A DNA stretch of 64,000 nucleotides from Rhizobiales bacterium NRL2 (GTDB lineage: Bacteria > Pseudomonadota > Alphaproteobacteria > Minwuiales > Minwuiaceae): the NCBI GenBank assembly GCA_001664005.1, contig CP016093.1:2997001-3061000 (forward strand), given 5' to 3'. Numbering within the stretch: the stretch's first letter is position 1; each line of letters opens with the position of its first letter. Shown here piece after piece: positions 33,529 through 43,508 of the stretch. The notes beneath the pieces were generated by a model. That model was not told the origin of the DNA. It saw only the letters and a list, made by a program, of their open reading frames with translations, and ran no database searches. The translations under genes were made by a program, and so were the position numbers.

Positions 33529-33993
33529 TCAGATTCCCAGCGCCGCCAGCAGGGCGCTGACGGTCATGTAGATCAGGATCAGCGAGCCGACCGTCCAGAG
33601 CGTCGCCCGCATGTCATGGGTCTGCGCCGTCAGATAGGCCGCGAAATGCAGCAGCCTGGAGACGACATAGCCATAGAGCAGGAGCTGGGCGAGCAGCAGC
33701 GGCGGTCCGCTGAGCACATAGAGGAACCCCGCCGCCAGGAAGAAGGGAAGGTTTTCCAGGTCGTTCTGATGGATCCGCCGGATGCGCTCGACCCGCTCGT
33801 CGGGCTCGATCTGCTTCGGATCCGGATCGGGATTGAGCGGGGTCTTCCTGATGTCTTCAGGCGCGCGGAAACCGCCCTTGACCTGCATCATCCGCGCGAC
33901 AGTCAGCCAGGACATGGCCACCGCCTTCAGGATCATCAGTGCCGCGGCGACAGCGTACGTCGCGAATACCGGGTTCTGGAGACTGAGTTCCAT
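33529..33993 (-). CDS. MAPEG-family membrane protein
   Basis: 154 residues. NPVFATYAVAAALMILKAVAMSWLTVARMMQVKGGFRAPED, then ERIRRIHQNDLENLPFFLAAGFLYV, is the MAPEG hallmark (E-R-x-x-R-x-x-x-N-x-x-E-N-x-x-x-F). Four membrane segments fit. Relatives are microsomal glutathione transferases; a role in glutathione-linked detoxification is possible but unproved here. ATG 33993 follows a G-rich site. An upstream in-frame start would run into the GlxA-type regulator region. Confidence 0.88.
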   Translation of the reverse strand: MELSLQNPVFATYAVAAALMILKAVAMSWLTVARMMQVKGGFRAPEDIRKTPLNPDPDPKQIEPDERVERIRRIHQNDLENLPFFLAAGFLYVLSGPPLLLAQLLLYGYVVSRLLHFAAYLTAQTHDMRATLWTVGSLILIYMTVSALLAALGI

Positions 33994-34036
33994 GGCAATA
34001 CCCCCCTTGCGCCCGCGCACCGAGCCGGCGTCAGAC

Positions 34037-35026
34037 TCAGAGATAGGCCTCGGCCTGCGCCCGCTCCATCTGCGGCGAGCGCCCGTACATCTCCCGATAG
34101 CACTTGGAGAAGTGCGACGCCGAGACGAAGCCGCAGGCGATGGCGACGTCCACGATCGGCATGTTCGACTGCAGCAGCAGGTGCCGCGCCCGGTCGATGC
34201 GGATTTCCAGATAGTAGCGCGCAGGCGAGCGGCCGAGATGGCGGCGGAACAGACGTTCGACCTGCCGCCGGGACAGGCCGACATATTCCGAAATCTCCGC
34301 CAGCGACAGCGGCTCGGAGACGTTCGCCTCCATCAGTTCGATGATCAGCAGCAGCTTGGCGTGATGCAGGCCGAGCCGCGCCTGCAGCGGCAGACGCTGG
34401 CGGTCGCGCTGGTTCCGGATGCGGTCGATCAGGCAGTATTCGCAGACCTTGGTCATGACCGACTGACCGAAATGCTCTTCGATCACGTGCAGCATCATGT
34501 CGAGCGCGGCAGTGCCGCCGGCGCAGGTGTAGATGCCATCGTCGATCTCGCAGAGGTCGGCGTGCACCTCCGCCATGGGAAATTTCTCGGCGAAGGCCGG
34601 CAGCGTCTCCCAGTGGATCGAGCAGCGCTTTCCCTCGAGCAGATCCGCCTGAGCGAGCAGCCAGGCGCCGGTGCACAGACCCCCCACGGCGATGCCGCGC
34701 CGGTGCATGGATCTGAGCCACCCCTCGAACTGCGCGTTGCGGAAGTTCTCCACCTTCACGCCGGAGCAGACCAGAACCATCTCGGGCTTCATGTCGTCCA
34801 GCATGCGGTGCCGGGCCTGGTCCAGGGACAGATCAACGCCCACCGCGAGACCGTTCGACGCCTTCACGGGCTCCCCGTCCGCCGAAACCACGGTCCACTC
34901 ATAGGCGGTCTTGCCCAGGGTGCGGTTGGTCAGCCTCAGCGGCTCGAGCGCCGAGGCGAAGGCGATCATCGAGAAGTTGGGGACCAGGAAAAAGACGATC
35001 CGGTGGGGGATTATCGACTGGTCCAT
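34037..35026 (-). CDS. GlxA-type AraC-family transcriptional regulator
   Basis: About 329 residues from ATG 35026 (339 from ATG 35056). The N-terminal DJ-1/PfpI-like domain begins RIVFFLVPNFSMIAFASALEPLRLTN and contains GVKVENF and GLCTGAWLLA. The C-terminal AraC double helix-turn-helix begins near SLAEISEYVGLSRRQVERLFRRHLGRSPARYYL and continues DVAIACGFVSASHFSKCYREMYG. This architecture is that of GbdR/CdhR regulators of glycine betaine, dimethylglycine and carnitine breakdown. Its place divergent to soxBDAG makes it the probable activator of that operon. The start is uncertain, as neither ATG has a strong ribosome site. Confidence 0.88.
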   Translation of the reverse strand: MDQSIIPHRIVFFLVPNFSMIAFASALEPLRLTNRTLGKTAYEWTVVSADGEPVKASNGLAVGVDLSLDQARHRMLDDMKPEMVLVCSGVKVENFRNAQFEGWLRSMHRRGIAVGGLCTGAWLLAQADLLEGKRCSIHWETLPAFAEKFPMAEVHADLCEIDDGIYTCAGGTAALDMMLHVIEEHFGQSVMTKVCEYCLIDRIRNQRDRQRLPLQARLGLHHAKLLLIIELMEANVSEPLSLAEISEYVGLSRRQVERLFRRHLGRSPARYYLEIRIDRARHLLLQSNMPIVDVAIACGFVSASHFSKCYREMYGRSPQMERAQAEAYL

Positions 35027-35066
35027 TCGGGCGACTCGCGTCCTACCGTCGGCCATGCGCGGCTGA

Positions 35067-35186
35067 GATATGGTTTTACCGTCAAGGGCCTAGAACCGCA
35101 TACCGCGCCCTCGGATTCGGGGCATCTTGCTCAGAATTCAAGGCGGCGTCTCCCCATTTTTTTCAGCCATGTGACAAAACCATATC
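35067..35186. promoter_or_regulatory. Inverted repeat GATATGGTTTT / AAAACCATATC in the glxA-sox divergent region
   Basis: GATATGGTTTT at 35067-35077 and its exact reverse complement AAAACCATATC at 35176-35186 lie 98 bp apart. They are in the non-coding part between the regulator start and the sox operon (35057-35381). Binding by the adjacent regulator and looping is a reasonable guess. The rest of this region is GC-rich and shows no other feature. Confidence 0.5.
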
Positions 35187-35381
35187 GACCGTCACTTCAG
35201 GGCCGCGCGAAGGGCCGGTGTCGCGGCTGGAAAAGACGGCGTCGCGGCGCGCGCTCCCGCCGCGCGGCCGTTCCGCGAAACTCCGCGACTTCCGGGGTCC
35301 GCGGGGCCGCGGCCGGCCCTTGCGCGAACCGTCCGAACCGGTTTCGCTGGGACAAGGTCAAACGCGTTCGGGGGGCGCCGC

Positions 35382-36632
35382 ATGAAACGCTATTCTGCCC
35401 TGGAGCTGCTGCGCGAGGGCCTGCGCGGCCATACCGGCTGGCGGAAGGTCTGGCGTCATCCGGAACCGAAGCCGTCCTATGACGCCGTCATAATCGGCGG
35501 CGGCGGGCACGGCCTGGCGACCGCCTACTATCTGGCCAGAGAGCATGGCATGACGAACATCGCCGTGATCGAGAAGGGCTGGATCGGCGGCGGCAACGCC
35601 GGGCGCAACACCACGATCATCCGCTCCAACTATCTCTTCGACGAGAGCGCGGCGCTCTACAACCACGCCTTCGGGCTGTGGAAGACGCTTGGGCGGGAGC
35701 TGAACTTCAACATCATGATGAGCCATCGCGGCGTTCTGAACCTCGCCCATGACGATGGCGAGATGCGGCAGCTCAAGCGCCGCGTCGAGTCCAACCGGCT
35801 GAACGGCGTCGAGGCCGAATGGCTGGACGCGAAGGAGGTCAAGGGCTTCTGCCCGGCGATCAACATCTCCCCCGACATCCGCTATCCGGTGCTCGGCGCG
35901 ACCCTGCAGCGATCGGGCGGCGTCAATCGTCATGACGCCGTGGTCTGGGGCTATGCCCGCGCCGCGGACGCCATGGGCGTGGACATCATCCAGCAGACCG
36001 AGGTCACGAACATCCTGACCGAGAACGGCGAAGTCACGGGCGTGGAGACCACGCGCGGGACCATCCGCACGCCCAGGGTCGCGTCCGTCACCGCCGGCCA
36101 TACCTCGGTGATCGCGAAGATGGTCGATCTGAGACTGCCGATCGAGAGCCACCCCTTGCAGGCGCTCGTTTCGGAGCCCATCAAGCCGGTACTCGACTGC
36201 GTGGTGATGTCCAACGCGGTCCATGTCTACTGCAGCCAGTCCGACAAGGGCGAACTGGTCATCGGCGCCGGCATCGACGCCCAGCTCTCCTACACCCAGC
36301 GCGGCAACCTCGACATCATCGAGCACCAGATGGCCTCGCTGATGGAGCTGTTTCCGATGTTCTCGCGGCTCAGGATGATGCGGCAGTGGGGCGGCATCGT
36401 CGACGTCTGTCCGGACGCCAGCCCGATCATCTCGAAAACGCCGGTGAAGGGCTTCTACGTCAATGGCGGATGGGGCACCGGCGGCTGGAAGGCGACCCCG
36501 GGCTCGGGTCACGTCTTCGCCGACCTGATCGCCCGCGACGAACCCAACGCCATCGCCGCGCCTTTCGCCGTCGAGCGTTTCGTCACCGGCGCGCTTGTCG
36601 CCGAGCACGGCGCCGCCGCCGTGGCGCACTGA
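35382..36632 (+). CDS. soxB: Sarcosine oxidase subunit beta
   Basis: 416 residues, normal for SoxB. The flavin fold is [19 protein letters not shown] with [16 protein letters not shown] after it. [12 protein letters not shown] contains His184, in the place of the histidine that covalently holds FMN in heterotetrameric sarcosine oxidases. [22 protein letters not shown] is the typical C-terminus. The subunit oxidises sarcosine to an imine. It is first in soxBDAG and is likely activated by the divergent GlxA-type regulator. Confidence 0.95.
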   Translation: MKRYSALELLREGLRGHTGWRKVWRHPEPKPSYDAVIIGGGGHGLATAYYLAREHGMTNIAVIEKGWIGGGNAGRNTTIIRSNYLFDESAALYNHAFGLWKTLGRELNFNIMMSHRGVLNLAHDDGEMRQLKRRVESNRLNGVEAEWLDAKEVKGFCPAINISPDIRYPVLGATLQRSGGVNRHDAVVWGYARAADAMGVDIIQQTEVTNILTENGEVTGVETTRGTIRTPRVASVTAGHTSVIAKMVDLRLPIESHPLQALVSEPIKPVLDCVVMSNAVHVYCSQSDKGELVIGAGIDAQLSYTQRGNLDIIEHQMASLMELFPMFSRLRMMRQWGGIVDVCPDASPIISKTPVKGFYVNGGWGTGGWKATPGSGHVFADLIARDEPNAIAAPFAVERFVTGALVAEHGAAAVAH

Positions 36633-36648
36633 GGGAGCCCGACCGCCC

Positions 36649-37020
36649 ATGTTCGTGATCGATTGCCCCCATTGCGGCCCGCGAGACCAGGCGGAATTCG
36701 CCTATGCCGGCGAGGCCCATATCGCGCGCCCCGCCAACGCTGACGAACTCACCGACGCGGAATGGGCCGGCTACGTCTTCATGCGCAGGAACGATAAGGG
36801 GCTCTACGCCGAGCGCTGGTGGCACGCGGCCGGATGCCGGAAGTTCTTCAACATGTTGCGCAATACTGCGACCGACCAGATCCACGCCGTCTATCGCATT
36901 GGAGAACGGCCGCCCGAGGTGAGGGCCGACCTGCCGCGGACGCCCTCGGGGGAATCCTCGATCGGCTCCGGCAACGACGCGGTGAAGCTGGTGCGCGGAA
37001 CAGAGGCTGAAGACGCATGA
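36649..37020 (+). CDS. soxD: Sarcosine oxidase subunit delta
   Basis: 123 residues. CPHCGPRD at 6-13 with a later His and Cys (WWHAAGCRKFFNMLRNT) gives the zinc-binding pattern of SoxD. RNTATDQIHAVYRIGERP is highly typical. The small subunit completes the heterotetramer and holds zinc. GAGGGAG lies 11 bases before the ATG at 36649. The stop overlaps the start of soxA (ATGA). Confidence 0.93.
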   Translation: MFVIDCPHCGPRDQAEFAYAGEAHIARPANADELTDAEWAGYVFMRRNDKGLYAERWWHAAGCRKFFNMLRNTATDQIHAVYRIGERPPEVRADLPRTPSGESSIGSGNDAVKLVRGTEAEDA

Positions 37021-40000
37021 GCCAGTCGCACCGCATCGAGGGACGCGGCCTGATCGACCGCGCCCGCCATGTCAGCTTCCGCTTCGCCGGGCGGGACTAT
37101 TTGGGCCATCAGGGCGACACCATGGCCTCCGCGCTGCTCGCCAATGGCGAGATCATGGTCGCCCGCAGCTTCAAGTATCACCGCCCGCGCGGCATCGTCG
37201 CCGCCGGCGTCGAGGACCCGGCAGCCATGGTCCAGCTCGGCGGGGGCGCGGCGACCGATCCGAATGTCCTGGTCACCGATCAGGAAATTCACGACGGCCT
37301 GGTCGCCGAGGCGCAGAACGCCTGGCCCAGCCTGAAATACGACATCGGCGCCGCCAACGACGCGCTCAGCCGCTTCTTCCCGGCCGGATTCTACTACAAG
37401 ACCTTCATGGGCGGGCCTGGCTGGATGCGCTTCGAGCCCTTCATCCGGCGCGCCGCGGGCCTGGGCCGGGCGCCGGAAGGACCCGATCCGGACCGCTACG
37501 AGGCGGTGAACCGCCATTGCGACGTGCTGATAGCGGGCGCGGGGCCGGCGGGCCTGATGGCGGCGCTTTCGGCCGCCCGCTCCGGCGCGCGGGTGATACT
37601 GGCCGAAGGCACACCGCATGCCGGGGGCAGCCTGCTGTCGGCGGCGCCGGAGAGCGTCGCCCTCGACGGCCAGCCCGTGTCTCAATGGCTGTCGGCGGTC
37701 CTGGAGGAGCTTCGCAGTCACCCGGAAGTGACCATCCTCACGCGGACCACGGCCTTCGGCTATTACGCACAGAATTTTGTCGGCCTGCTCGAGAAGGTGC
37801 AGGACCACCTGCCCCGCCGCGAACGGGACGGCCGCCTGCCCCGTCAGCGGGTCTGGCGGGTGCGGGCGAAACAGGTCGTGCTGGCCACCGGCGCGCTGGA
37901 GCGCCCGCTGGTGTTCCACGAGAACGACCGCCCCGGAATCATGCTGGCCGGTGCGGCGCGGACCTTTCTCAACCGCTACGGCGTCATTGCGGGAAAGCGC
38001 GTTCTGATCTTCGCCAACAACGACACGGCCTGGCAGACCGCCTTCGACCTGCACGACGCCGGCGCGGAGATCGCCGGGATCGTCGACCTCCGGCGAGATC
38101 TCGACGAGCGGCTGGCGCTGGGCGCGCTGAAAAAGGGCATCGCCGTCCATCCCTCGACCGCCGTGGTCGGGACGACGGGCCGCCATCGTGTCAACGCCGC
38201 GTGCCTTGCGGGACTCGACGGCCAGCAGCGGATACGTGGTTCCGTCTCCCGCATCGACTGCGACCTGATTGCGGTCTCCGGCGGCTGGAACCCCAATGTG
38301 GCGCTCTTCGCCCAGTCGCGCGGCCAGCTCCGCTGGGACGAGACGCTGACGTCCTTCCGGCCGGGCCGGTCCTGGCAGGCGGAACGCTCCGCCGGGGCCT
38401 GCAACGGCGTCTTCGACCTTGCCGAGGCGATGGCGGAGGGCGCCCGCGCCGGCGTCGATGCGGCCCGCGCATCCGGCTTCACCGTGCGTCCGAAGAAGCA
38501 GCCGGAGGTGGAAACTACCAACGTCCAGAGCCTGAATGTCAGGGCGTTCTGGGAAGTGCCGGGATTGAAGTCGGGCGTGAAGGCCAAGGCCTTCGTCGAC
38601 CTGCAGGACGACGTGAAGACCTCCGATCTGAAGCTCGCCATTGCCGAAGGCTATGACAGCGTCGAGCATGCCAAGCGCTACACCACCCAGGGCATGGGCA
38701 CCGACCAGGGCAAGATCTCCAACGTCAACGCTTTCGGGATCATGGCCGAGGCGCGCGGCATCTCCATCCCGGAGGTCGGCACCACCACCTTCCGCCAGCC
38801 CTATCGGCCGGTGACGATCGGCGCGCTGGCGGGCCAGCATGTCGGCCCGCATTTCGTGCCGCGGCGGACCACGGCGATGCACGACTGGCACGTGAAACGC
38901 AAGGCGGTCTTCGAGCCGGTCGGCGACTGGCTGCGCGCCCGCGCCTACCCGAAGACGGGCGAGAGCTTCCACGACGCCGTGCAGCGGGAGGCGCTGGCCG
39001 CACGGACCACGGCCGGCATGCTCGACGCCTCGACGCTGGGCAAGATCGATATCAAGGGACCGGACGCCCGGACCTTCCTCAACCGCGTCTACACCAACGC
39101 CTGGAAGAAGCTGCCGGTGGGCGCGTGCCGCTACGGCCTGATGCTGGGCGAGGACGGCATGATCGTCGATGACGGCGTCACCGCCTGCCTGGCCGACGAT
39201 CATTTCCACATGACGACGACCACGGGCGGCGCGGCCGGCGTGCTGCGCACGCTGGAGGACTATCTGCAGACCGAGTGGCCGGACCTCAAGGTCTGGCTGA
39301 CCACGACCACGGAGCAATGGGCGGTCTGCGCCGTCTGCGGCCCGAACGCGAAGAAGATCGTCGAGCAGGTGGTCGACGGCGTCAACCTCGATCCGGAGAC
39401 CTTCCCCTTCATGACGTGGCGCGAAGGCAGCGCGGGCAGCGTGCCGGTCCGGGTCTTCCGCATCTCCTTCTCGGGCGAGTTATCCTACGAGATCAACATT
39501 CCGGCGACCTACGGCCTCTGGCTGTGGGAGCGGCTGATCGAAGCCGGCGAGCCGCACGGCCTCGTGCCCTACGGCACCGAGACGATGCACCTGCTGCGCG
39601 CCGAAAAGGGCTTCATCATCGTCGGCCAGGAGACCGACGGCACCAACACGCCGCAGGACCTCGCCATGCCCTGGGCGATCGCCTGGAAGAAGGGCGACTT
39701 CATCGGCAAGCGCTCGCTCAGCCGGCCGGACACAGCGCGCGACGACCGCCGGCAGCTCGTCGGTCTGTTCACGGACGACCCGGCCTTCGTCGCCATGGAG
39801 GGCTCCCAGATCATCGAGACGCCGGAGGAACCCAAGGCCCGGCCCATTCCGATGATCGGCCATGTCACCTCGAGCTACATGAGCCCCAACCTGAAACGCT
39901 CGATCGCCCTCGCCGTGGTCAGGGCCGGTTCGCGGCGCATGGGAGAGACTGTCTATATCTCCCGCGATGGCGACAGACCCATGCCGGCGAGGATTGTCGG

Positions 40001-40037
40001 GCACGACTTCCTGGCGGCGAAGGAGAGCAGCCAATGA
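37017..40037 (+). CDS. soxA: Sarcosine oxidase subunit alpha
   Basis: 1006 residues. Residues 1-100 form a Fer2_3-like domain (FRFAGRDYLGHQGDTMASALLANGEIMVARSFKYHRPRGI). CDVLIAGAGPAGLMAALSAARSGARVILAEG (about 164-194) is the dinucleotide fold. HIKG-style GcvT/aminomethyltransferase sequence fills the last 380 residues (GMLDASTLGKIDIKGPDARTFLNRVYTN, RISFSGELSYEINIPA), where folate accepts the one-carbon unit as methylene-THF. Both the start and the stop overlap neighbours by four bases, which gives tight stoichiometry for the complex. Confidence 0.96.
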   Translation: MSQSHRIEGRGLIDRARHVSFRFAGRDYLGHQGDTMASALLANGEIMVARSFKYHRPRGIVAAGVEDPAAMVQLGGGAATDPNVLVTDQEIHDGLVAEAQNAWPSLKYDIGAANDALSRFFPAGFYYKTFMGGPGWMRFEPFIRRAAGLGRAPEGPDPDRYEAVNRHCDVLIAGAGPAGLMAALSAARSGARVILAEGTPHAGGSLLSAAPESVALDGQPVSQWLSAVLEELRSHPEVTILTRTTAFGYYAQNFVGLLEKVQDHLPRRERDGRLPRQRVWRVRAKQVVLATGALERPLVFHENDRPGIMLAGAARTFLNRYGVIAGKRVLIFANNDTAWQTAFDLHDAGAEIAGIVDLRRDLDERLALGALKKGIAVHPSTAVVGTTGRHRVNAACLAGLDGQQRIRGSVSRIDCDLIAVSGGWNPNVALFAQSRGQLRWDETLTSFRPGRSWQAERSAGACNGVFDLAEAMAEGARAGVDAARASGFTVRPKKQPEVETTNVQSLNVRAFWEVPGLKSGVKAKAFVDLQDDVKTSDLKLAIAEGYDSVEHAKRYTTQGMGTDQGKISNVNAFGIMAEARGISIPEVGTTTFRQPYRPVTIGALAGQHVGPHFVPRRTTAMHDWHVKRKAVFEPVGDWLRARAYPKTGESFHDAVQREALAARTTAGMLDASTLGKIDIKGPDARTFLNRVYTNAWKKLPVGACRYGLMLGEDGMIVDDGVTACLADDHFHMTTTTGGAAGVLRTLEDYLQTEWPDLKVWLTTTTEQWAVCAVCGPNAKKIVEQVVDGVNLDPETFPFMTWREGSAGSVPVRVFRISFSGELSYEINIPATYGLWLWERLIEAGEPHGLVPYGTETMHLLRAEKGFIIVGQETDGTNTPQDLAMPWAIAWKKGDFIGKRSLSRPDTARDDRRQLVGLFTDDPAFVAMEGSQIIETPEEPKARPIPMIGHVTSSYMSPNLKRSIALAVVRAGSRRMGETVYISRDGDRPMPARIVGHDFLAAKESSQ

Positions 40038-40657
40038 ACGCGCCGGTCCGCCGCTCCCCCCTCGCCCATCGCGAACCGCTCGACGCCGCCGACGAACTGC
40101 TCCGTCTGCGGGAGCGGCCCTTCGAGGCGAAGCTGATCCTCCGCGCCCACGCCGGCGACGCCGAACTGGCGTTGAGAGCAGTGGCCGGCCTCGATGCGCC
40201 CGGCAACTGCCGTTTCCTCGATGCCGACGGAATCACCGCCGCCTGGCTGTCGCCGGACGAGTTTCTGGTTCTCGGCGGGGAGGGCAAGGAACACGAGCTG
40301 GCGGAAAGTCTCGCGTCAGCGCTCGACTGGCGGCATCACCAGGTGGCGAACGTCACCGACTACTACACGACGCTGGAGTTCGCCGGGCCGAAGGCGCGCG
40401 AGGCGCTGATGAAGCTGACGACCCTGGACATGCACGCCCGCAGCTTCGTTCAGGGCGACGCCCGGGGCACCGTTTTCGGGCACTGCAACGCCTGGATCCT
40501 GCAGCGCAGAGATGACGGCGCGGCGGGCGGGCCGTCCTTCGATCTGATCGTGCGCTGGTCGCACGCGGACTACCTGTTCTGCGCCCTGGCCCATGCGGGC
40601 CGCGAATGGGGCATGCCGGAGGCAACGCCGCGCGGTGGCGAAAACCTGCTGGCCTGA
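40034..40657 (+). CDS. soxG: Sarcosine oxidase subunit gamma
   Basis: 207 residues. RSPLAHREPLDAADELLRLRERPFEAKLILR and AAWLSPDEFLVLGGEGKEHELAESL match SoxG, a GcvT-fold structural subunit without a catalytic role of its own. NVTDYYTTLEFAGPKAREALMKLTTLDMHARSF is the conserved middle. ATG overlaps the soxA stop. It is the last gene of soxBDAG; 68 bases then separate it from the alcohol dehydrogenase on the same strand. Confidence 0.93.
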   Translation: MNAPVRRSPLAHREPLDAADELLRLRERPFEAKLILRAHAGDAELALRAVAGLDAPGNCRFLDADGITAAWLSPDEFLVLGGEGKEHELAESLASALDWRHHQVANVTDYYTTLEFAGPKAREALMKLTTLDMHARSFVQGDARGTVFGHCNAWILQRRDDGAAGGPSFDLIVRWSHADYLFCALAHAGREWGMPEATPRGGENLLA

Positions 40658-40725
40658 CAGTCCGAGTTGCGCGAACCCCGGCCGGGCGGCAGACTCGCCG
40701 CCCGCATCCTGGGGAGGACAAGTAC

Positions 40726-41769
40726 ATGCGCGCAGCCATCTTCCGCGAACCCGGCCGGCCACTGGAGGTCGGCGCCATCGAGGATCCGACACCGCAGGCC
40801 GGCGAACTGATCCTGAAGGTGGAGGCCTGCGGCATCTGCGGCTCCGACCTGCACATCTCCGACAACCATGACGGCTCCGGCGGCATGCCGCCGCTGAAGC
40901 CGGATTCGGTGATGGGCCACGAATTCTGCGGCGAGATCGTCGCCATCGGCCCGGGCACCGAGACCGCACTGAAGGAAGGCGACCGCGTCGCCGCGCTGCC
41001 GACCATCGGCTGCGGGACCTGCGACAAGTGCCTGACCGGCGACGTCAAGCGCTGCCGCACCGCGCGCGGCATCGGCCTGGGCGACGTGCCGGGCGGTTAC
41101 GCCGACTATGTCCGCGTGGGAGCCAGGGAGAGCCTTCGTCTGCCGGGTCATTTCGGCAAGGGCGATGGTGCACTGATCGAGCCGCTGGCCGTCGGCCTGC
41201 GCGCCGCCGTGCGCGCCCGCCTGCAGCCGGGCGACAGCGTGCTGATCATCGGCGCGGGCCCCGTCGGGCTCGCCACCGCGATCTGGTGCCGGCACTTCGG
41301 CGCGCGTCATGTCGTCGTCTCCGACCTCAACCACAACCGCGCGGAGATGGCCGCGAAGTACGGCGCGACCGACGCCATCGACGCCTCGAAGGAGGACGTG
41401 ATCGAGCGCTACAAGCAGATCGCCGGCGGCCGGCCGGAGGTGGTCTTCGACTGCGTCGGCGTGAAGGGCTCCATGCAACTCGCCATCGACTACGCCGCCT
41501 TCGACGCGAAGGTGGTCATCGTCGGCGTCTGCATGCACCTGGACCACATCCTGCCGGTCAAGCCGGTGACCAAGGAACTGGACCTGATCTTCGCCTATTG
41601 CTATCTGCGCCAGGAATTCGGCCTGTGTATCGACATGCTGGACCAGGGCCGGATCGAGGCGGCGGGGCTGATCACCGACCGGGTCGGCTTCGACGGCTTC
41701 TCCGAGGCCTTCGAGGCGCTCAAGACGCCGAACAGGCAGGTCAAGGTGCTGCTCGAACCCGACAGGTGA
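40726..41769 (+). CDS. Zinc-dependent alcohol dehydrogenase (MDR family)
   Basis: 347 residues. The catalytic zinc Cys/His pattern is CGICGSDLH (about 36-44) and GHEFCGEIV (about 65), and the structural zinc site is [15 protein letters not shown] (about 93-107). The Rossmann stretch is [17 protein letters not shown]. The family covers threonine, sorbitol and other dehydrogenases. GGGGAGGACAAGTAC precedes the ATG. It is followed 4 bases later by mtnA and the aldolase; in the DHAP shunt an alcohol dehydrogenase reduces (methylthio)acetaldehyde, which is the context-based guess for its role. Confidence 0.88.
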   Translation: MRAAIFREPGRPLEVGAIEDPTPQAGELILKVEACGICGSDLHISDNHDGSGGMPPLKPDSVMGHEFCGEIVAIGPGTETALKEGDRVAALPTIGCGTCDKCLTGDVKRCRTARGIGLGDVPGGYADYVRVGARESLRLPGHFGKGDGALIEPLAVGLRAAVRARLQPGDSVLIIGAGPVGLATAIWCRHFGARHVVVSDLNHNRAEMAAKYGATDAIDASKEDVIERYKQIAGGRPEVVFDCVGVKGSMQLAIDYAAFDAKVVIVGVCMHLDHILPVKPVTKELDLIFAYCYLRQEFGLCIDMLDQGRIEAAGLITDRVGFDGFSEAFEALKTPNRQVKVLLEPDR

Positions 41770-41773
41770 GATC

Positions 41774-42871
41774 ATGCTGGTGAATGGCGTTCCGTGGCGG
41801 CCGGTGCAGCTGGCCGGAAATGGCTGGGCGGTGACGATCATCGACCAGACGAAACTGCCGCACGCCTTCGAGACCGTGGACCTGACGACCGTCGAGGAAG
41901 CCGCGCACGCCATTCGCGCCATGCTGGTGCGCGGCGCACCGCTGATCGGGGCGACCGCCGCCTATGGCGTCGCGCTGGCCATGCGCGCCGACCCTTCGGA
42001 CGACAGTCTTGCCACCGCCATCGAGACGCTGCGCAAGACGCGCCCCACGGCGGTGAACCTGTTCTGGGCGCTGGAGCGCATGCGGGCCGCGCTGCACAAC
42101 CGCCCCGTCGAGGAGCGCGCCGGGGCCGCCTACGAGGCCGCCGCCGAGCTCGCCGACGAGGATGCGGCGATGAACGAGGCCATCGGCAATCACGGGCTGG
42201 AGATCATCCGCGACCTCGCGGCGAAGAAGCCCGGCGAGACGGTCAACATCCTGACCCACTGCAATGCCGGCTGGCTGGCCACCGTCGACTGGGGCACGGC
42301 GCTGAGCCCGATCTACAAGGCCCATGACGACGGCATCAACGTCCATGTCTGGGTCGACGAGACCCGGCCGCGCAACCAGGGCGCGTCGCTGACGGCCTGG
42401 GAGCTGGGCGCCCACGGCGTGCCGCTGACGGTCGTGGTCGACAATGCGGGCGGGCACCTGATGCAGCACGGCCAGGTCGACATGGTGATCACCGGCACCG
42501 ACCGGACGACGCGCCGGGGCGATGTCTGCAACAAGATCGGCACCTATCTGAAGGCGCTGGCGGCGAAGGACAACGGGGTGCCGTTCTACGTCGCCCTGCC
42601 CGGCCCCACCATCGACTGGCAGGTCGCCGACGGCGTCGCCGAGATCCCGATCGAGGAGCGCGGCGCCGAGGAGGTCGGCCGCATCTCGGGGCGGACCGAG
42701 AGCGGCGAGATCGTCACCGTCGACGTGTTGCCGGAGAACGCGAAAGCGGGCAATCCGGCCTTCGACGTGACGCCTGCGCGGCTGGTGACCGGCCTGATCA
42801 CGGAGCGCGGCGTCGCCCCGGCGACCGAGGAAGGCCTGCTTTCGCTCTATCCGGAAAAGAACGATGGCTGA
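41774..42871 (+). CDS. mtnA: S-methyl-5-thioribose-1-phosphate isomerase
   Basis: 365 residues. It isomerises methylthioribose-1-P (and 5-deoxyribose-1-P) to the ribulose-1-P form. [16 protein letters not shown] (53-68), [14 protein letters not shown] with catalytic Cys163, and [18 protein letters not shown] with Asp243 are intact. eIF2B-alpha-like proteins lack this Cys/Asp pair. It sits between the alcohol dehydrogenase and the class II aldolase, and its last 8 bases overlap the aldolase start. No mtnBCD genes of the universal methionine salvage route are beside it, which points to the DHAP shunt instead. Confidence 0.95.
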   Translation: MLVNGVPWRPVQLAGNGWAVTIIDQTKLPHAFETVDLTTVEEAAHAIRAMLVRGAPLIGATAAYGVALAMRADPSDDSLATAIETLRKTRPTAVNLFWALERMRAALHNRPVEERAGAAYEAAAELADEDAAMNEAIGNHGLEIIRDLAAKKPGETVNILTHCNAGWLATVDWGTALSPIYKAHDDGINVHVWVDETRPRNQGASLTAWELGAHGVPLTVVVDNAGGHLMQHGQVDMVITGTDRTTRRGDVCNKIGTYLKALAAKDNGVPFYVALPGPTIDWQVADGVAEIPIEERGAEEVGRISGRTESGEIVTVDVLPENAKAGNPAFDVTPARLVTGLITERGVAPATEEGLLSLYPEKNDG

Positions 42872-43508
42872 CGCCGCTGCGACGTTGCTGGCCGCCTGCC
42901 GGGCCATGGAGACCGCGCGGCTCTCGCCTGGCACATCGGGCAATCTCTCGGCCCGGGACGGCGACGGTTTCTGGATCACGCCCTCGGGCCTGGCCTACGA
43001 CGCGCTGGACGAGAGCATGATGGTCTTCATGAATCTCGACGGCGGCTGGAAGGGCGATCTGAAGCCCTCCAGCGAATGGCGCTTCCACCTGGACATCTAC
43101 CGGGCGCGGCCGGACGCCGGCGGCATCTGCCACACCCATTCGCTGAACGCGACGGCGCTTGCGACGCGGCGGGAGGGCATCCCCGCCTTCCACTACATGG
43201 TCGCCGCCGCGGGGGGGCGCGATATCCGCTGCGCCCCCTACCGCACCTTCGGTACGCAGGAACTGTCCGACGCGGCGCTGAAGGCCCTGGAGGACCGCCG
43301 CGCCTGCCTGCTCGCCAATCACGGCGTGATCGCCCTGGGCGAGACCGTCGAGAAGGCGCTGAAGCTCGCCCAGGAGGTCGAGAACCTGGCCGCCCAGTAC
43401 ATCCTGGCCCGCCAGCTCGGCGGCCCGGCGATCCTCTCCGACGGGGAGATGGACGTGGTGCTGGAGAAATTCAGGACCTACGGCCAGCAGCCGGCGCGGA
43501 CTGGCTGA
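42864..43508 (+). CDS. Class II (fuculose-phosphate-type) aldolase, probable methylthioribulose/deoxyribulose-1-phosphate aldolase
   Basis: 214 residues. [28 protein letters not shown] opens the class II aldolase/adducin fold. [11 protein letters not shown] holds the catalytic Glu, [13 protein letters not shown] the zinc H-x-H, and [16 protein letters not shown] the third His. In Rhodospirillum rubrum and some E. coli a relative (Ald2) cleaves 5-methylthioribulose-1-P or 5-deoxyribulose-1-P to DHAP and an aldehyde, encoded next to mtnA. The overlap with mtnA here makes this the best assignment; MtnB-type dehydratase is the alternative from the same superfamily. Confidence 0.85.
   Translation: MADAAATLLAACRAMETARLSPGTSGNLSARDGDGFWITPSGLAYDALDESMMVFMNLDGGWKGDLKPSSEWRFHLDIYRARPDAGGICHTHSLNATALATRREGIPAFHYMVAAAGGRDIRCAPYRTFGTQELSDAALKALEDRRACLLANHGVIALGETVEKALKLAQEVENLAAQYILARQLGGPAILSDGEMDVVLEKFRTYGQQPARTG

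Noticed and set aside
42864-43508. Reading the class II aldolase as MtnB (methylthioribulose-1-P dehydratase)
   Set aside because: Not excluded, but no mtnC/mtnD is near, the sequence carries the fuculose-aldolase type catalytic Glu context, and the mtnA-aldolase-dehydrogenase grouping fits the DHAP shunt better.
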